Assembly: GCF_011764425.1 (NCBI RefSeq)
Contig: NZ_BLPF01000001.1
Coordinates: 1,789,001 to 1,853,000 of the forward strand
DNA: 64,000 bases
Direction: 5' to 3'
Source: Phytohabitans houttuyneae
GTDB lineage: Bacteria; Actinomycetota; Actinomycetes; Mycobacteriales; Micromonosporaceae
Positions 16,555 through 25,047 of the stretch are shown in pieces (within the stretch, counting starts at the first letter, position 1; the number at the start of each line of letters is the position of its first letter). A model generated the notes under the pieces. The model did not search any database, was not told the DNA's origin, and saw only the letters and a list, made by a program, of their open reading frames with translations. The position numbers were made by a program, and so were the translations under genes.

Positions 16555-17382
16555 TCACTTTGTCCTATTTTGCTGGTGGGTGGAGTCGCGGTACGCGCCC
16601 GGTGTTACCCCGTAGCAGCGCGTGAACCACCGGGTCAGGTGACTCTGGTCGGCAAACCCCGCCGCGACCGCCGCCTCCGCGATCCCGTGGCCGGCTCCGA
16701 TCAGGCGACGGGCGCGCCGCAGCCGGCTCTGGCGCTGGTAGTCGCTCGGCGACAGCCCGTACACCTCGCGGAATGCCCGGTAGACCGCGAACCGGCTGGT
16801 GCCCGCGGCGGCCGCGAGGTCGGCGGCGGTGAGGTCCTCGGTGTACCCCTCGTCGAGCCGGTCCCGCACCCGCCGCGCGATGCCGGCGGCGCCGGTCAGC
16901 CGCGGTGCCGGCGCCGCGCGGGCGTGCCGGGTGATGGCCGCGACGGCGGCGGCCAGGCGTTCGTCGCGGGCGAGCGCCGTCGCCGGCCCGACCAGCGCCG
17001 CGTGCAGCCCGGCCACCGCGCCGGCCAGCGCCGCGTCGGGCACCACCGGCTCGGCGAACAGGGGCAGCCCGACCTCGCGCCCGGCACGGTCCGCGAGCAC
17101 GTCGCGGACCAGATCGGGGCCGATGTGGACCATCCGGTACGTGAATCCCAGCGCGTCGGCCGCGTGACCGTCGTGCGGCTCATCCGGGTTGAACGCCATC
17201 ACCATGCCGGCGGCGGAGGTGTGCGCGCCGCCGCGGCAGGTGAAGGACTGCGCTCCCGCCTCGGTCACGCCGAAGGAGTAGGTCTCGTGGCTGTGCCGGT
17301 GGTAGACGTGCTGCTCGAAGTGGGCGTGCATCGCCTCCAGCGGCCGGTCGGCGGCCCGCCAGTATCGCGCCCAGTCCCCCAC
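16555..17382 (-). CDS. AraC-family transcriptional regulator
   Basis: I place the start at a GTG at 17382, with GATACT a few bases upstream suggesting a leaderless transcript. The 275-residue protein has an N-terminal cupin-type sensor (HFEQHVYHRHSHETYSFGVT, FNPDEPHDGH) and a C-terminal double HTH (EDLTAADLAAAAGTSRFAVY, then IAEAAVAAGFADQSHLTRWF). The layout is that of AraC regulators that sense a small ligand. The DUF2000 gene starts 101 bp away on the other strand, an arrangement common for this pair, so it is the likely target. Confidence 0.85.
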   Translation of the reverse strand: MGDWARYWRAADRPLEAMHAHFEQHVYHRHSHETYSFGVTEAGAQSFTCRGGAHTSAAGMVMAFNPDEPHDGHAADALGFTYRMVHIGPDLVRDVLADRAGREVGLPLFAEPVVPDAALAGAVAGLHAALVGPATALARDERLAAAVAAITRHARAAPAPRLTGAAGIARRVRDRLDEGYTEDLTAADLAAAAGTSRFAVYRAFREVYGLSPSDYQRQSRLRRARRLIGAGHGIAEAAVAAGFADQSHLTRWFTRCYGVTPGAYRDSTHQQNRTK

Positions 17383-17483
17383 CGTCCCAGTATCCCCCGC
17401 GTGCCCGAACGCCCTTCGGCCGGTGATCAAGTAGCGCACCAGCGTCCAAGACCGCGGCACCCGGTCGAGGTGATCATGGCGTA

Positions 17484-17891
17484 ATGGCCACCACGAAGAT
17501 CGCCATCGTCGTCCGCGACGACCTCGCCGCGTGGCAGCGGCTGAACGTGACCGCCTTCCTCGCCTCGGGCGTCGCCGGTGCCGCGCCGGCCACCGTCGGT
17601 GAGCCCTACGAGGACGCTTCCGGCACCCGCTACCTGCCGATGTTCGGGCAGCCGGTGCTCGTGTACGCGGCCGACCTCACCGCGCTCACGCAGGCGCGGG
17701 CCAAGGCGGTCGAGCGGGGCCTCGCGGTCGGCGTCTACACCGAGGAGCTCTTCACCACCGGCAACGACGAGGACAACCGTGCCGCGGTGCGCGCGGTGCC
17801 CGCGGAGAAGCTGCGGCTGGTGGGCCTGTCGGTGCACGGGCCGCGGAACGCGGTGGACAAGGTGCTGAAGGGACTGTCGCTGCATCCGTGA
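17484..17891 (+). CDS. DUF2000-family protein
   Basis: A 135-residue protein from an ATG at 17484. MATTKIAIVVRDDLAAWQRL, then FLASGVAG, MFGQPVLVYAAD and LAVGVYTEELFTTGNDEDNR are typical of DUF2000, a peptidyl-tRNA-hydrolase-like alpha/beta fold of unknown function. It is divergent from the AraC regulator, which probably controls it. Confidence 0.8.
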   Translation: MATTKIAIVVRDDLAAWQRLNVTAFLASGVAGAAPATVGEPYEDASGTRYLPMFGQPVLVYAADLTALTQARAKAVERGLAVGVYTEELFTTGNDEDNRAAVRAVPAEKLRLVGLSVHGPRNAVDKVLKGLSLHP

Positions 17892-17914
17892 ACGTGCCGG
17901 CATAGTCTCGGTGA

Positions 17915-18781
17915 ATGCGTCTCGCCACGTGGAACGTCAACTCGCTGAAAATGCGCCTGCCCCGCCTCCTGCCCTGGCTCGCCGACAAGCAGCCGGACGT
18001 GCTGCTGCTGCAGGAGACGAAGCTCGCGGACGCGGCGATCCCCACCGCCGAGCTCAAGGAGGCCGGCTACGAGGTCGCGACCCACGGAGCGGGCCAGTGG
18101 AACGGCGTGGCGATCCTCTCCAAGGTCGGCATCGAGGACGTGGTGCGCGGCTTCGACAAGGAGCCCGGCTTCCCCGACCCCGAGGCGCGCGCGATCTCGG
18201 CGACGTGCGGCGGCGTGCGCGTGTGGTCCGTGTACGTGCCGAACGGCCGCGAACCCGACTCGCCGCACTACGAGTACAAGCTGAGGTGGTTGGCCGCCCT
18301 CCGCGACGCGCTGGCTGCGGACCTGGCTGCGGGGTCGGATCAATCCGGAGCTGGGCGCGGAGCGACCGGTCCGGATTGGGCCGGCAGCCGCAGCCAAAGC
18401 GAGCGCAGCGAGCCAGCCAGCAGGGCCACCCGCCGGCCCGTGGTGGTCGCCGGCGACTTCAACGTGGCGCCCACCGACGCCGACGTGTGGGACCCGAAGG
18501 CGTTCGTCGGCTCGACTCACGTCACCGCGCCGGAGCGGGACGCGCTCGCGCAGATCCTGGCGGCCGGCTTCACCGACGTGGTGCCGACGCCGATGAAAGG
18601 GCCGCACCCCTTCACGTACTGGGACTACCGGGCCGGCATGTTTCACAAGAACCTGGGCATGCGCATCGACCTGGTGTACGCGAGCGCGGGCGTGACGGTC
18701 GAGTCGGCGTACATCGACCGCGAGGCCCGCAAGGGCAAGGGTCCGTCGGATCACGCGCCGGTCGTGGTCGAGCTGAGCTAG
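17915..18781 (+). CDS. xthA: Exodeoxyribonuclease III with an in-frame linker insertion
   Basis: A 288-residue AP endonuclease/exonuclease of the XthA type, acting in base-excision repair. Visible motifs are MRLATWNVNSLKMRL, VLLLQETKL (metal Glu), WNGVAILSK, VVVAGDFNVAP and the terminal SDHAPVVVEL. Between DALAADLAA and RRPVVVAGDF lie about 35 unusual Gly/Ser/Arg-rich residues not found in typical members. The DNA there holds a 9-bp inverted repeat (18341-18349 and 18370-18378), as if a small palindromic element had been inserted without breaking the frame. The insertion lies just before the active-site GDFN strand, in a loop that may tolerate it. Confidence 0.88.
   Translation: MRLATWNVNSLKMRLPRLLPWLADKQPDVLLLQETKLADAAIPTAELKEAGYEVATHGAGQWNGVAILSKVGIEDVVRGFDKEPGFPDPEARAISATCGGVRVWSVYVPNGREPDSPHYEYKLRWLAALRDALAADLAAGSDQSGAGRGATGPDWAGSRSQSERSEPASRATRRPVVVAGDFNVAPTDADVWDPKAFVGSTHVTAPERDALAQILAAGFTDVVPTPMKGPHPFTYWDYRAGMFHKNLGMRIDLVYASAGVTVESAYIDREARKGKGPSDHAPVVVELS
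18341..18420. repeat. Palindromic insertion inside the exonuclease III gene
   Basis: CAATCCGGA pairs with TCCGGATTG across 20 bases. It is followed by GCGAGCGCAGCGAGC-type sequence. The flanks are normal exonuclease III coding sequence, and the length keeps the frame. The shape suggests a small mobile palindrome, like those known to enter reading frames in some bacteria. Confidence 0.5.
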
Positions 18782-18794
18782 GAGGTTCGGGAGC

Positions 18795-19727
18795 ATGCTG
18801 AGCCCACAGCGGGTGCCCATGCCCGGGCTGCCGATGTCCGTGACCATCTGGGAGGTCGGCCCGCGCGACGGCCTGCAGAACGAGTCGACGATCGTCCCCG
18901 TCGACGTGAAGCTCGAGTTTCTCGACCGCCTCGCCGCCACCGGCCTCGGCGTCATCGAGGCGACGAGCTTCGTGCACCCGCAGTGGGTGCCCCAGCTCGC
19001 CGACGCCGAAGACCTCCTCACCCGCCTGGCACCCGCTCCCGGCGTGCGCTACCCGGTGCTGGTGCCCAACGAGCGCGGGCTGGAACGCGCGCTGGCGTTG
19101 GGCGTTCGCGAGATCGCCATCTTCGGCAGCGCGACGGAGACGTTCGCCAAGCGCAACCTCAACCGCACGGTCGACGAGTCGATCGCCATGTTCGAGCCGG
19201 TGGTGCGGCGCGCCCGCGCGGAGGGCCTGCGGGTGCGCGGCTACCTGTCGATGTGCTTCGGCGACCCCTGGGAGGGCGAGGTCCCGGTCGCCCAGGTCGT
19301 CTCGGTCGCCCGCCGCCTGGTCAGCCTCGGCTGCGACCAGCTCTCCCTCGGCGACACGATCGGCGTGGCCACGCCCGGCCACGTGGCGGCGCTGATCCGC
19401 GCCCTGTCCGACGCGGGTGTCGGCCCGGACCGGCTGGCGGTGCACTTCCACGACACGTACGGCCAGGCCCTCGCCAATACCCTCGCCGCCCTCCAGGCCG
19501 GGGTGACCACAGTGGACTCTTCGGCCGGCGGCCTGGGCGGCTGCCCGTACGCCAAGAGCGCCACCGGCAACCTCGCCACCGAAGACCTTGTGTGGCAGCT
19601 GCACGGCCTGGGCATCGAGACGGGCGTGGACCTGCCCGCGCTGGTCCGCACCAGCCTGTGGATGGCACAGCGGCTGGGCCGCCAAAGCCCGTCGGCCGTG
19701 GTGCGCGCGCTCGCCGCCGAGGTTTGA
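18795..19727 (+). CDS. Hydroxymethylglutaryl-CoA lyase
   Basis: A 310-residue TIM-barrel lyase starting 14 bp after the previous stop, with AGGAGG nine bases before the ATG. It splits HMG-CoA (or a related acyl-CoA) into acetyl-CoA and acetoacetate in leucine breakdown. EVGPRDGLQNE carries the catalytic Arg-Asp pair, AVHFHDTYGQALAN the metal His pair, and GGLGGCPYAKSATGN the catalytic Cys loop. Full length for the family. Genes for the rest of leucine degradation are not in the window. Confidence 0.9.
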   Translation: MLSPQRVPMPGLPMSVTIWEVGPRDGLQNESTIVPVDVKLEFLDRLAATGLGVIEATSFVHPQWVPQLADAEDLLTRLAPAPGVRYPVLVPNERGLERALALGVREIAIFGSATETFAKRNLNRTVDESIAMFEPVVRRARAEGLRVRGYLSMCFGDPWEGEVPVAQVVSVARRLVSLGCDQLSLGDTIGVATPGHVAALIRALSDAGVGPDRLAVHFHDTYGQALANTLAALQAGVTTVDSSAGGLGGCPYAKSATGNLATEDLVWQLHGLGIETGVDLPALVRTSLWMAQRLGRQSPSAVVRALAAEV

Positions 19728-19808
19728 CGCCCGATTGCTCTTCCGGCGCGCGCTTGTCCCGGGTACAACCGGCCGTAGGTAAAGGCCGTCAACTCCTGGG
19801 AGACCCGA

Positions 19809-20024
19809 ATGTCCTATGTACGCGCGTCACTGACGCTCTCACTGACCCTGGCCACCGCCGCGGCGATCGTGGTCGCGGTGGTGGCACAGCTGCTCGTGCT
19901 CCGCGCTCTCCACATCGACCCGATGCTGCTGGCCCACCCGGTAATCGTGCTGGGCGACTACGCGTTCCACGCCTTCGACACGATGCTCCTCGCCAACCCG
20001 GTCATCGTCCTCGACTCCTACTGA
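19809..20024 (+). CDS. Small membrane or exported protein with an internal duplication
   Basis: 71 residues from an ATG preceded by GGGAGA. The first ~30 residues form a hydrophobic helix (LATAAAIVVAVVAQLLVL). The rest is two copies of a ~15-residue unit, DPMLLAHPVIVLGDY and DTMLLANPVIVLDSY. I know no family with this pattern. Its stop overlaps the end of the convergent regulator gene by 7 bp. It could be a membrane microprotein or an exported peptide. Confidence 0.6.
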   Translation: MSYVRASLTLSLTLATAAAIVVAVVAQLLVLRALHIDPMLLAHPVIVLGDYAFHAFDTMLLANPVIVLDSY

Positions 20025-22957
20025 GGTAGCAGTGAGGCGGTGCGAATGAGATCCCACTCCGCACCGAGACCGGCGTAGAGGCTGCGGGCTGCGTCGAGGT
20101 TTGCACGGGCACCACCGGCGTCCCCCGCCTCGGCAAGCGCGACGGCCGCCGCCTCAAGCGCCTGCGCCTGCGGCAGGGGGCGGCCGGCCGCCGCGTATCG
20201 CCGCGCCGCCTCACCCAACCTCACCGGGTCGCCCCCGACCAGGCCGGCAGCGTGCAGGGCGACGGCCTCAAAGGACGATCCGGTGTTGCGGCGCGCAAAG
20301 ATCTCGACCTGGTCGAGGACCACCTGGATTCCAGCGCTGTTGCCCAGGCTCATCGCAAGGCGTGCGGCATCGGCAAGCAGATCGACCGCGACGTTGACCT
20401 CTTCAGATTCGTCCAGCGCACCGGTCAAGAGCGTCAACGCCTCGGCGCCTCGGCCCGTCCTCTCGTGCGCGAGGCACATCGCGAGGTGCCATGGTGCCAC
20501 CACACGGCCACCGGGCTTTGTCGCCCGCCAGTCCTGTTTGCACAGTTCCTTGTCCGGGAAGGACGGGTCGCGGTGCGCCCGGATGACGTTGGCCACGCCC
20601 CAGACCGTCGCCTCGTCGTCCGGATGCGCTTGGCCATCGAGGACCAGGTGCGCTTCCATCAGCGCGTCATCCCACCGACCGACGTCGAACAGCAGCTCGA
20701 TGAGAAGTGTTCTGGCCTGCCCCAGGCGGAGAACGTTGCCGGCCCGGTCCGCCGATGCACGCACTCGCTCAGCCGCATCGATGGCCTCCGACCGCCGGTC
20801 CAGGTGGCAGAGCACGGCCCCCCGGTTGAGCTGAAGCGTGAGCCACAGGTCGGCAAGCGCTGGGTCGTCCTTGGCAACGGCCAATGCGCGCTCACATAGG
20901 CGGAGCGACTCCGCCGCTTCTCCGCGCATCCCGCATGCCGCGGACAAGACGCTCAACGCCCGAGCCGTTGTGGGCGGGTCCTCCGCCCTGGTAGCAGCCT
21001 CCAGCGCCGTGCGGGCCAGCTTGCCACCCGCTTCGACCTCGCCGATCATGCAGCGAGTGCGGGCGGCGATAACCATCAGCCGGGCACGGTGTCTTGGCTC
21101 GAGGGCCGGCCTGGCGAGCGTTGGACCAAGCATCGCGAACGCATCCTCCGGGTGGCCTTCGCTGACTGTGGCCTCGGCGAACGTCCACATTAGGTCCACC
21201 AGCAGATCCGGATCCCCGGTCCGTGCGACCGACTCCCCCGCCAAGCGAGCGGCATCGGCGGTCTCGCCGGTCCGCCGAAGCGCGTCCGCAAGGCGGCAGA
21301 CAAGTAGGTCGTAGTGCGGCGTGCCGCTTGGCCCCCGTGCGACCACCCAACGTAAGAGCGGGATCGCGGCGGCCGGGGCACGGCCGATCAGCTCATCCGC
21401 CACCCCGGCCAGCCAGCTCGCGGTCCAATGATCCGCGACCTCGGAGTCGATTGCGGGAAGCAGCTGCCGGGCCACCCGCTCAGGCGGAGCGCCGACGGCG
21501 GCAAGCGCTTTCGCCGCGTCACGGTGCCACGCCGCACGGACCGAGTGCGGCGTCTCCTCGTAGAGCGCCGTACGGAGGAGGGGATGCCGGAAGGCCATCT
21601 GGCGGCCGTCCTCCCGGAGCACGCCCGCCTCGATCGCCTCGTCGAGCATCGGAAGCAGTTCGTTGATACCCCGGCCGAGCACCGCTATCAGCTCCGTCAC
21701 CGAAAACTCGGTGCCGAGCAGCGCGGCGGTCCGGAGAACCACGCGTGCCTGCTCGGACAGGAACTCAAGGCGATCGGCGATCGCAGCCGCCAGCGAGCCG
21801 GGCGCGCTGCCGCCATCGATCTCCACTCGTCCGGCCACCGGCACCAGCGCGGCCGCACGGGCGAGGGCGGCCATCAGCTCGGTCAGGTACAGCGGGTTTC
21901 CACCGGCGCCCGCGGCAAGCTCGGTCAGGTGAGGGCCGGGAGGGCCGCCCGCCGCAGCCGCCAGAAACTCGGCTACCTCGGCGCCGGACAGGCCACTGAG
22001 GTGGATCCGATTTGATGGTGGGAGTGCGCGGCGGAGAACGCTCAGGTCGCGCCGGTGCGGGATCCGGCGGGCTGCCGCGACCACCAGCAGGGGCAGGCGC
22101 TGGGTCATCCGCAGCAGGCGTCGCAAGGCGACCATCGTCGTGGTGTCCGCCCACTGGATGTCGTCCACCATCAGTGCCACGGGTGTCGACGCGCAGAGCT
22201 CGTCGACGAGGGCCAGCAGCCGCTCAGTGGCCGCCGCGACAAGATCTATTCGATCTCCGGACGAGGCGCTGGCCTCGAATACGGTCGCGACCGCGGGCGT
22301 GACGCGCTCCGCTGCCGGTATCGCCGCGTCGACCGTGTCCACTAGCGGCAGGAGCGGAAAGGCCTGGCTGAGCTCGTCGCACGACGCCCACAGCGTGCGG
22401 CACCCCTGTGCGGCGGCGTACGCCGACACGGCTCGCATCAGGTACGACTTGCCGATTCCCGGATCGCCGTCAATCAGCACCGCCCCGCCACGCCCTTCGA
22501 AAACCTCCACCACCCTGGCCCGCAACAGGTGAAGCTCCCGTGCCCTGCCGACCAGCTTGGCGGTCAGGACCGGCGACGGCTCAGCGGCGGCCAACGCTTG
22601 GTCTTCGGCGTCGCGCGCCTTCATCCACAGCGTGCGGAAGTGCTCGACGTCGCCGCTGAGTGCCGCGACCACCTGCTGCAACGGATCCCACCGGGGCACC
22701 CGCTGGCCGCGGAGCACGGCGTTGACCGTCGTGTGGCTCAGGATGCCGCGACCGATGCGGCGCATGACCTCGCGCGAGCTTGGCTCCCCCGCTTGGCGAT
22801 GCAACAAGCGAATCTCGTCCAACAACGATCCAACGGAGTCACCGCTATCGGGCCGAAGAGATTGCGACACAAGGCAAACCAAATCGTCGAGGTGCACCAC
22901 GCCGTCAACAGGCAACCAGGCCACCACCTTAGTCACCAATAACAGATCTTGACGCAC
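20018..22957 (-). CDS. AAA-16 ATPase / TPR regulator with N-terminal XRE-like HTH
   Basis: Up to 979 residues. Residues ~45-115 look like an XRE-type HTH (IRLLHRQAGEPSSREVMRRI, LSHTTVNAVLRGQRVPRW). An AAA-16 ATPase follows, with DGDPGIGKSYLMR (~165) and ALMVDDIQWADTTTM (~262), then long TPR-like helices to the end. There is no C-terminal LuxR HTH. The ATPase and TPR parts closely resemble the LuxR-type protein at 39065, including the shared CDELSQAFPLLPL. STAND-type ATPases of this kind switch transcription on ligand binding. The start is uncertain (GTG 22957 or GTG 22900). A small membrane-protein gene lies 24 bp upstream on the same strand, so the two are probably one operon. Confidence 0.82.
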   Translation of the reverse strand: MRQDLLLVTKVVAWLPVDGVVHLDDLVCLVSQSLRPDSGDSVGSLLDEIRLLHRQAGEPSSREVMRRIGRGILSHTTVNAVLRGQRVPRWDPLQQVVAALSGDVEHFRTLWMKARDAEDQALAAAEPSPVLTAKLVGRARELHLLRARVVEVFEGRGGAVLIDGDPGIGKSYLMRAVSAYAAAQGCRTLWASCDELSQAFPLLPLVDTVDAAIPAAERVTPAVATVFEASASSGDRIDLVAAATERLLALVDELCASTPVALMVDDIQWADTTTMVALRRLLRMTQRLPLLVVAAARRIPHRRDLSVLRRALPPSNRIHLSGLSGAEVAEFLAAAAGGPPGPHLTELAAGAGGNPLYLTELMAALARAAALVPVAGRVEIDGGSAPGSLAAAIADRLEFLSEQARVVLRTAALLGTEFSVTELIAVLGRGINELLPMLDEAIEAGVLREDGRQMAFRHPLLRTALYEETPHSVRAAWHRDAAKALAAVGAPPERVARQLLPAIDSEVADHWTASWLAGVADELIGRAPAAAIPLLRWVVARGPSGTPHYDLLVCRLADALRRTGETADAARLAGESVARTGDPDLLVDLMWTFAEATVSEGHPEDAFAMLGPTLARPALEPRHRARLMVIAARTRCMIGEVEAGGKLARTALEAATRAEDPPTTARALSVLSAACGMRGEAAESLRLCERALAVAKDDPALADLWLTLQLNRGAVLCHLDRRSEAIDAAERVRASADRAGNVLRLGQARTLLIELLFDVGRWDDALMEAHLVLDGQAHPDDEATVWGVANVIRAHRDPSFPDKELCKQDWRATKPGGRVVAPWHLAMCLAHERTGRGAEALTLLTGALDESEEVNVAVDLLADAARLAMSLGNSAGIQVVLDQVEIFARRNTGSSFEAVALHAAGLVGGDPVRLGEAARRYAAAGRPLPQAQALEAAAVALAEAGDAGGARANLDAARSLYAGLGAEWDLIRTASLLPQ

Positions 22958-22981
22958 GACAGCGTGCCAATTTCCCGCCGA

Positions 22982-23236
22982 TCACTCATTGGGCTGATAC
23001 TCCATCTCCGAACTCACAGAATTGACGTCACAGCGACACGTTCGGTAGTGGCGCGGTCCGCCGCACAGCCTGTGCGACGCAGATATCCCCACGTCGCCGA
23101 CCAGGAGCGACACCATCCGGAGGGAACGCTCACGCCGGCCAGCATTCGAGGACCAGACATATGTCGCGGCCAGCGCGGCGAGGATAAGGGCAGATAGTGA
23201 AGCGAGCGACAATGCGATCAAAAGGATGATGGTCAA
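22982..23236 (-). CDS. Small single-helix membrane protein
   Basis: 84 residues from a TTG at 23236 with AGGAG five bases upstream, which decides the start. Residues 1-28 are a membrane helix (TIILLIALSLASLSALILAA), followed by a basic cytosolic stretch (NAGRRERSLRMVSLLVGD). The RRER-LRML pattern after the helix is common in small actinobacterial membrane proteins of unknown role. It lies 24 bp ahead of the AAA-TPR regulator and may act with it. Confidence 0.6.
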   Translation of the reverse strand: MTIILLIALSLASLSALILAALAATYVWSSNAGRRERSLRMVSLLVGDVGISASHRLCGGPRHYRTCRCDVNSVSSEMEYQPNE

Positions 23237-23343
23237 CGAATCTCCTGAGGGAGCGGCGATAAGCGACGCCCATCAGGATTGCTCTTTCTCAACCGCATGG
23301 CACGGCCGTACAACAAGCCCTTACAAAGGCTGACAGTGCGCCC

Positions 23344-23685
23344 TCAGGTGGGTGGGTCGATGATCGTGGCGCCGGTGCGGCGGGCGCGCTCCAGGCCCCA
23401 GTCGTACATGGCCTGGAGCACCGGGGCCAGGCTGCGGCCCTCGTCCGTCAGGCGGTACTCGACCCAGGGCGGGTTGGTGTCGCGCTCGTGGCGGCTCACC
23501 AGGCCGTCGGCCTCCAGCTCGCGCAGGCGCTGCACCAGCATCTTCTCGCTCACCTCGGGCATGCGGCGGCGCAGCTCGCCGTAGCGGTGCACGCCTTCCT
23601 TCAGGTGGGCGAGGATGACCGGGCGCCATTTGCCGCCGACCACGTCCATGGTCAGCTCGACCGGGCAGTGGTAGCGGCTCGCCAT
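23344..23685 (-). CDS. HxlR-family winged-helix regulator
   Basis: 113 residues starting at an ATG with GGAG upstream. CPVELTMDVVGGKWRPVILA carries the HxlR Cys and the GGKW signature, and SEKMLVQRLRELEADGLVSR is the recognition helix and wing. HxlR proteins sense reactive electrophiles, disulfide stress or small ligands. It is divergent from the truncated haemoglobin gene across 62 bp, which suggests control of that gene and of itself. Confidence 0.9.
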   Translation of the reverse strand: MASRYHCPVELTMDVVGGKWRPVILAHLKEGVHRYGELRRRMPEVSEKMLVQRLRELEADGLVSRHERDTNPPWVEYRLTDEGRSLAPVLQAMYDWGLERARRTGATIIDPPT

Positions 23686-23747
23686 GTGGGCTCCTTACCG
23701 GATGGTGCGTACTTGATCACGGTGGGCGTCCGTGTTGGGCTGTACCC

Positions 23748-24215
23748 ATGGTGCACCCACCGACGTTGTTCGAATGGGCCGGCGGCACGGAGGCGCTCAC
23801 GCGGCTCACCGAGGCGTTCTACCGCCGGGTCGTCGAGGACGAGCTGCTCCGGCCGCTCTTCGCCCACATGGACCCCGCCCACCCGCGGTACGTGGCGCTC
23901 TGGCTCGGTGAGGTCTTCGGCGGGCCGGCGGCGTACACGGCCGAGCGGGGCGGCTACCCGCACATGCTGCGGCAGCACCTCGGCAAGGCGATCACCGAGG
24001 CGCAGCGGCGGCGGTGGGTCAACCTGCTGATGGACGCGGCGGACGAGGTGGCGCTGCCGAGCGACCCGGAGTTCCGGGCGGCGTTCGCGGGCTACATCGA
24101 GTGGGGCACCCGGCTGGCGGTGCAGAACAGTCAGCCGGGTGCCCATCCACCCCAGGAGGCCCCGGTGCCGAAGTGGGGCTGGGGTGTCGCACCCCCGTAC
24201 CAGATCAGCCCTTGA
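23748..24215 (+). CDS. glbO: Group II truncated haemoglobin
   Basis: 155 residues. The family pattern is clear: TLFEWAGGTEALTRLTEAFY, DPAHPRYVALWLGEVFGGP, YPHMLRQHLGKAI with the proximal haem His, and RRWVNLLMDA. Such proteins bind O2 or NO and help against nitrosative or oxidative stress. The C-terminal ~25 residues are a Pro-rich tail. The ATG has no Shine-Dalgarno but GTACCC just upstream, so it may be leaderless. It overlaps the end of the convergent permease gene by 11 bp. Confidence 0.88.
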   Translation: MVHPPTLFEWAGGTEALTRLTEAFYRRVVEDELLRPLFAHMDPAHPRYVALWLGEVFGGPAAYTAERGGYPHMLRQHLGKAITEAQRRRWVNLLMDAADEVALPSDPEFRAAFAGYIEWGTRLAVQNSQPGAHPPQEAPVPKWGWGVAPPYQISP

Positions 24216-25047
24216 CCGCGCCGGCGGTGAGGCCGACCGCGATGTTGCGCTGGATGGCGAGGAAGAACACCACGACGGGCAGCGACGTGATCAGGGCGCC
24301 GGCCATCAGCGGGCCCCAGGCGGTACCGCGGTTGGTCTGGTTCTGCAGCAGCCAGGCCATGAGGTTCTGGGTCTCCGGGTTGTTGAGCGTGTTGATGATG
24401 ATGAACTCGTTCCACGCCTGGATGAACCCGTAGATCGACGTGGCCACGAGGCCCGGCCCGGTCAGCGGCAGGATGATGCGGTAGAACGTCTGCCACCGGC
24501 TGCAGCCGTCCACCAGCGCCGCCTCGTCGAGCTCGCGCGGCACCGCCGCGATGAAGCCGCGCAGCGTCCACACCGTGTAGGGCAGGATCAGCACGAGGTA
24601 CGTGATGCTGACGCCGACGAGGCTGTTGGTGAGGTTGGCCCGGTTGAGCATCAGGTAGAGCGGGATGAGCAGCGCGAGCAGCGGTACGAGCTGCACGCCG
24701 AGGACCACCATGATGAGCGCCCGCCGGCCGTAGAAGCGGAACCGGGCGATCGCCAGCGCCGCCAGGAAGCCGACGACGATCGCGCCGGCCACCGCGGTCG
24801 TGGTGATGATGAGGCCGTTGCGGAGGTCGACGAGGAAGAACGGCGCCTTGATGGCCGACCGGAAGTTGTCCAGCGTCGGGTTTTCCGGCCAGAACGAGGG
24901 CGTGAACGAGAGCACCTCGGACGCCGGCTTGAAGGCGGTGTTCAGCACCCAGTAGACCGGGAACGCCATGACGATGACGAAGAGCACGCCGACGGTGTTC
25001 GCCGCCACCGTGCCCGCGCGCGAGCGCTGGGAGCGTGGTGTGGACAT
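24205..25047 (-). CDS. Sugar ABC transporter permease, MalG type
   Basis: 280 residues from an ATG overlapping the upstream stop (TGATG). Six membrane helices and the permease EAA loop (RELDEAALVDGCSRWQTFYR) are visible. MalG-type subunits pair with a MalF-type partner to form the membrane channel of a carbohydrate importer. It is the last gene of the operon that begins with the RpiR regulator. No ATPase gene is present; such actinomycete systems often share the MsiK ATPase. Confidence 0.9.
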   Translation of the reverse strand: MSTPRSQRSRAGTVAANTVGVLFVIVMAFPVYWVLNTAFKPASEVLSFTPSFWPENPTLDNFRSAIKAPFFLVDLRNGLIITTTAVAGAIVVGFLAALAIARFRFYGRRALIMVVLGVQLVPLLALLIPLYLMLNRANLTNSLVGVSITYLVLILPYTVWTLRGFIAAVPRELDEAALVDGCSRWQTFYRIILPLTGPGLVATSIYGFIQAWNEFIIINTLNNPETQNLMAWLLQNQTNRGTAWGPLMAGALITSLPVVVFFLAIQRNIAVGLTAGAVKG

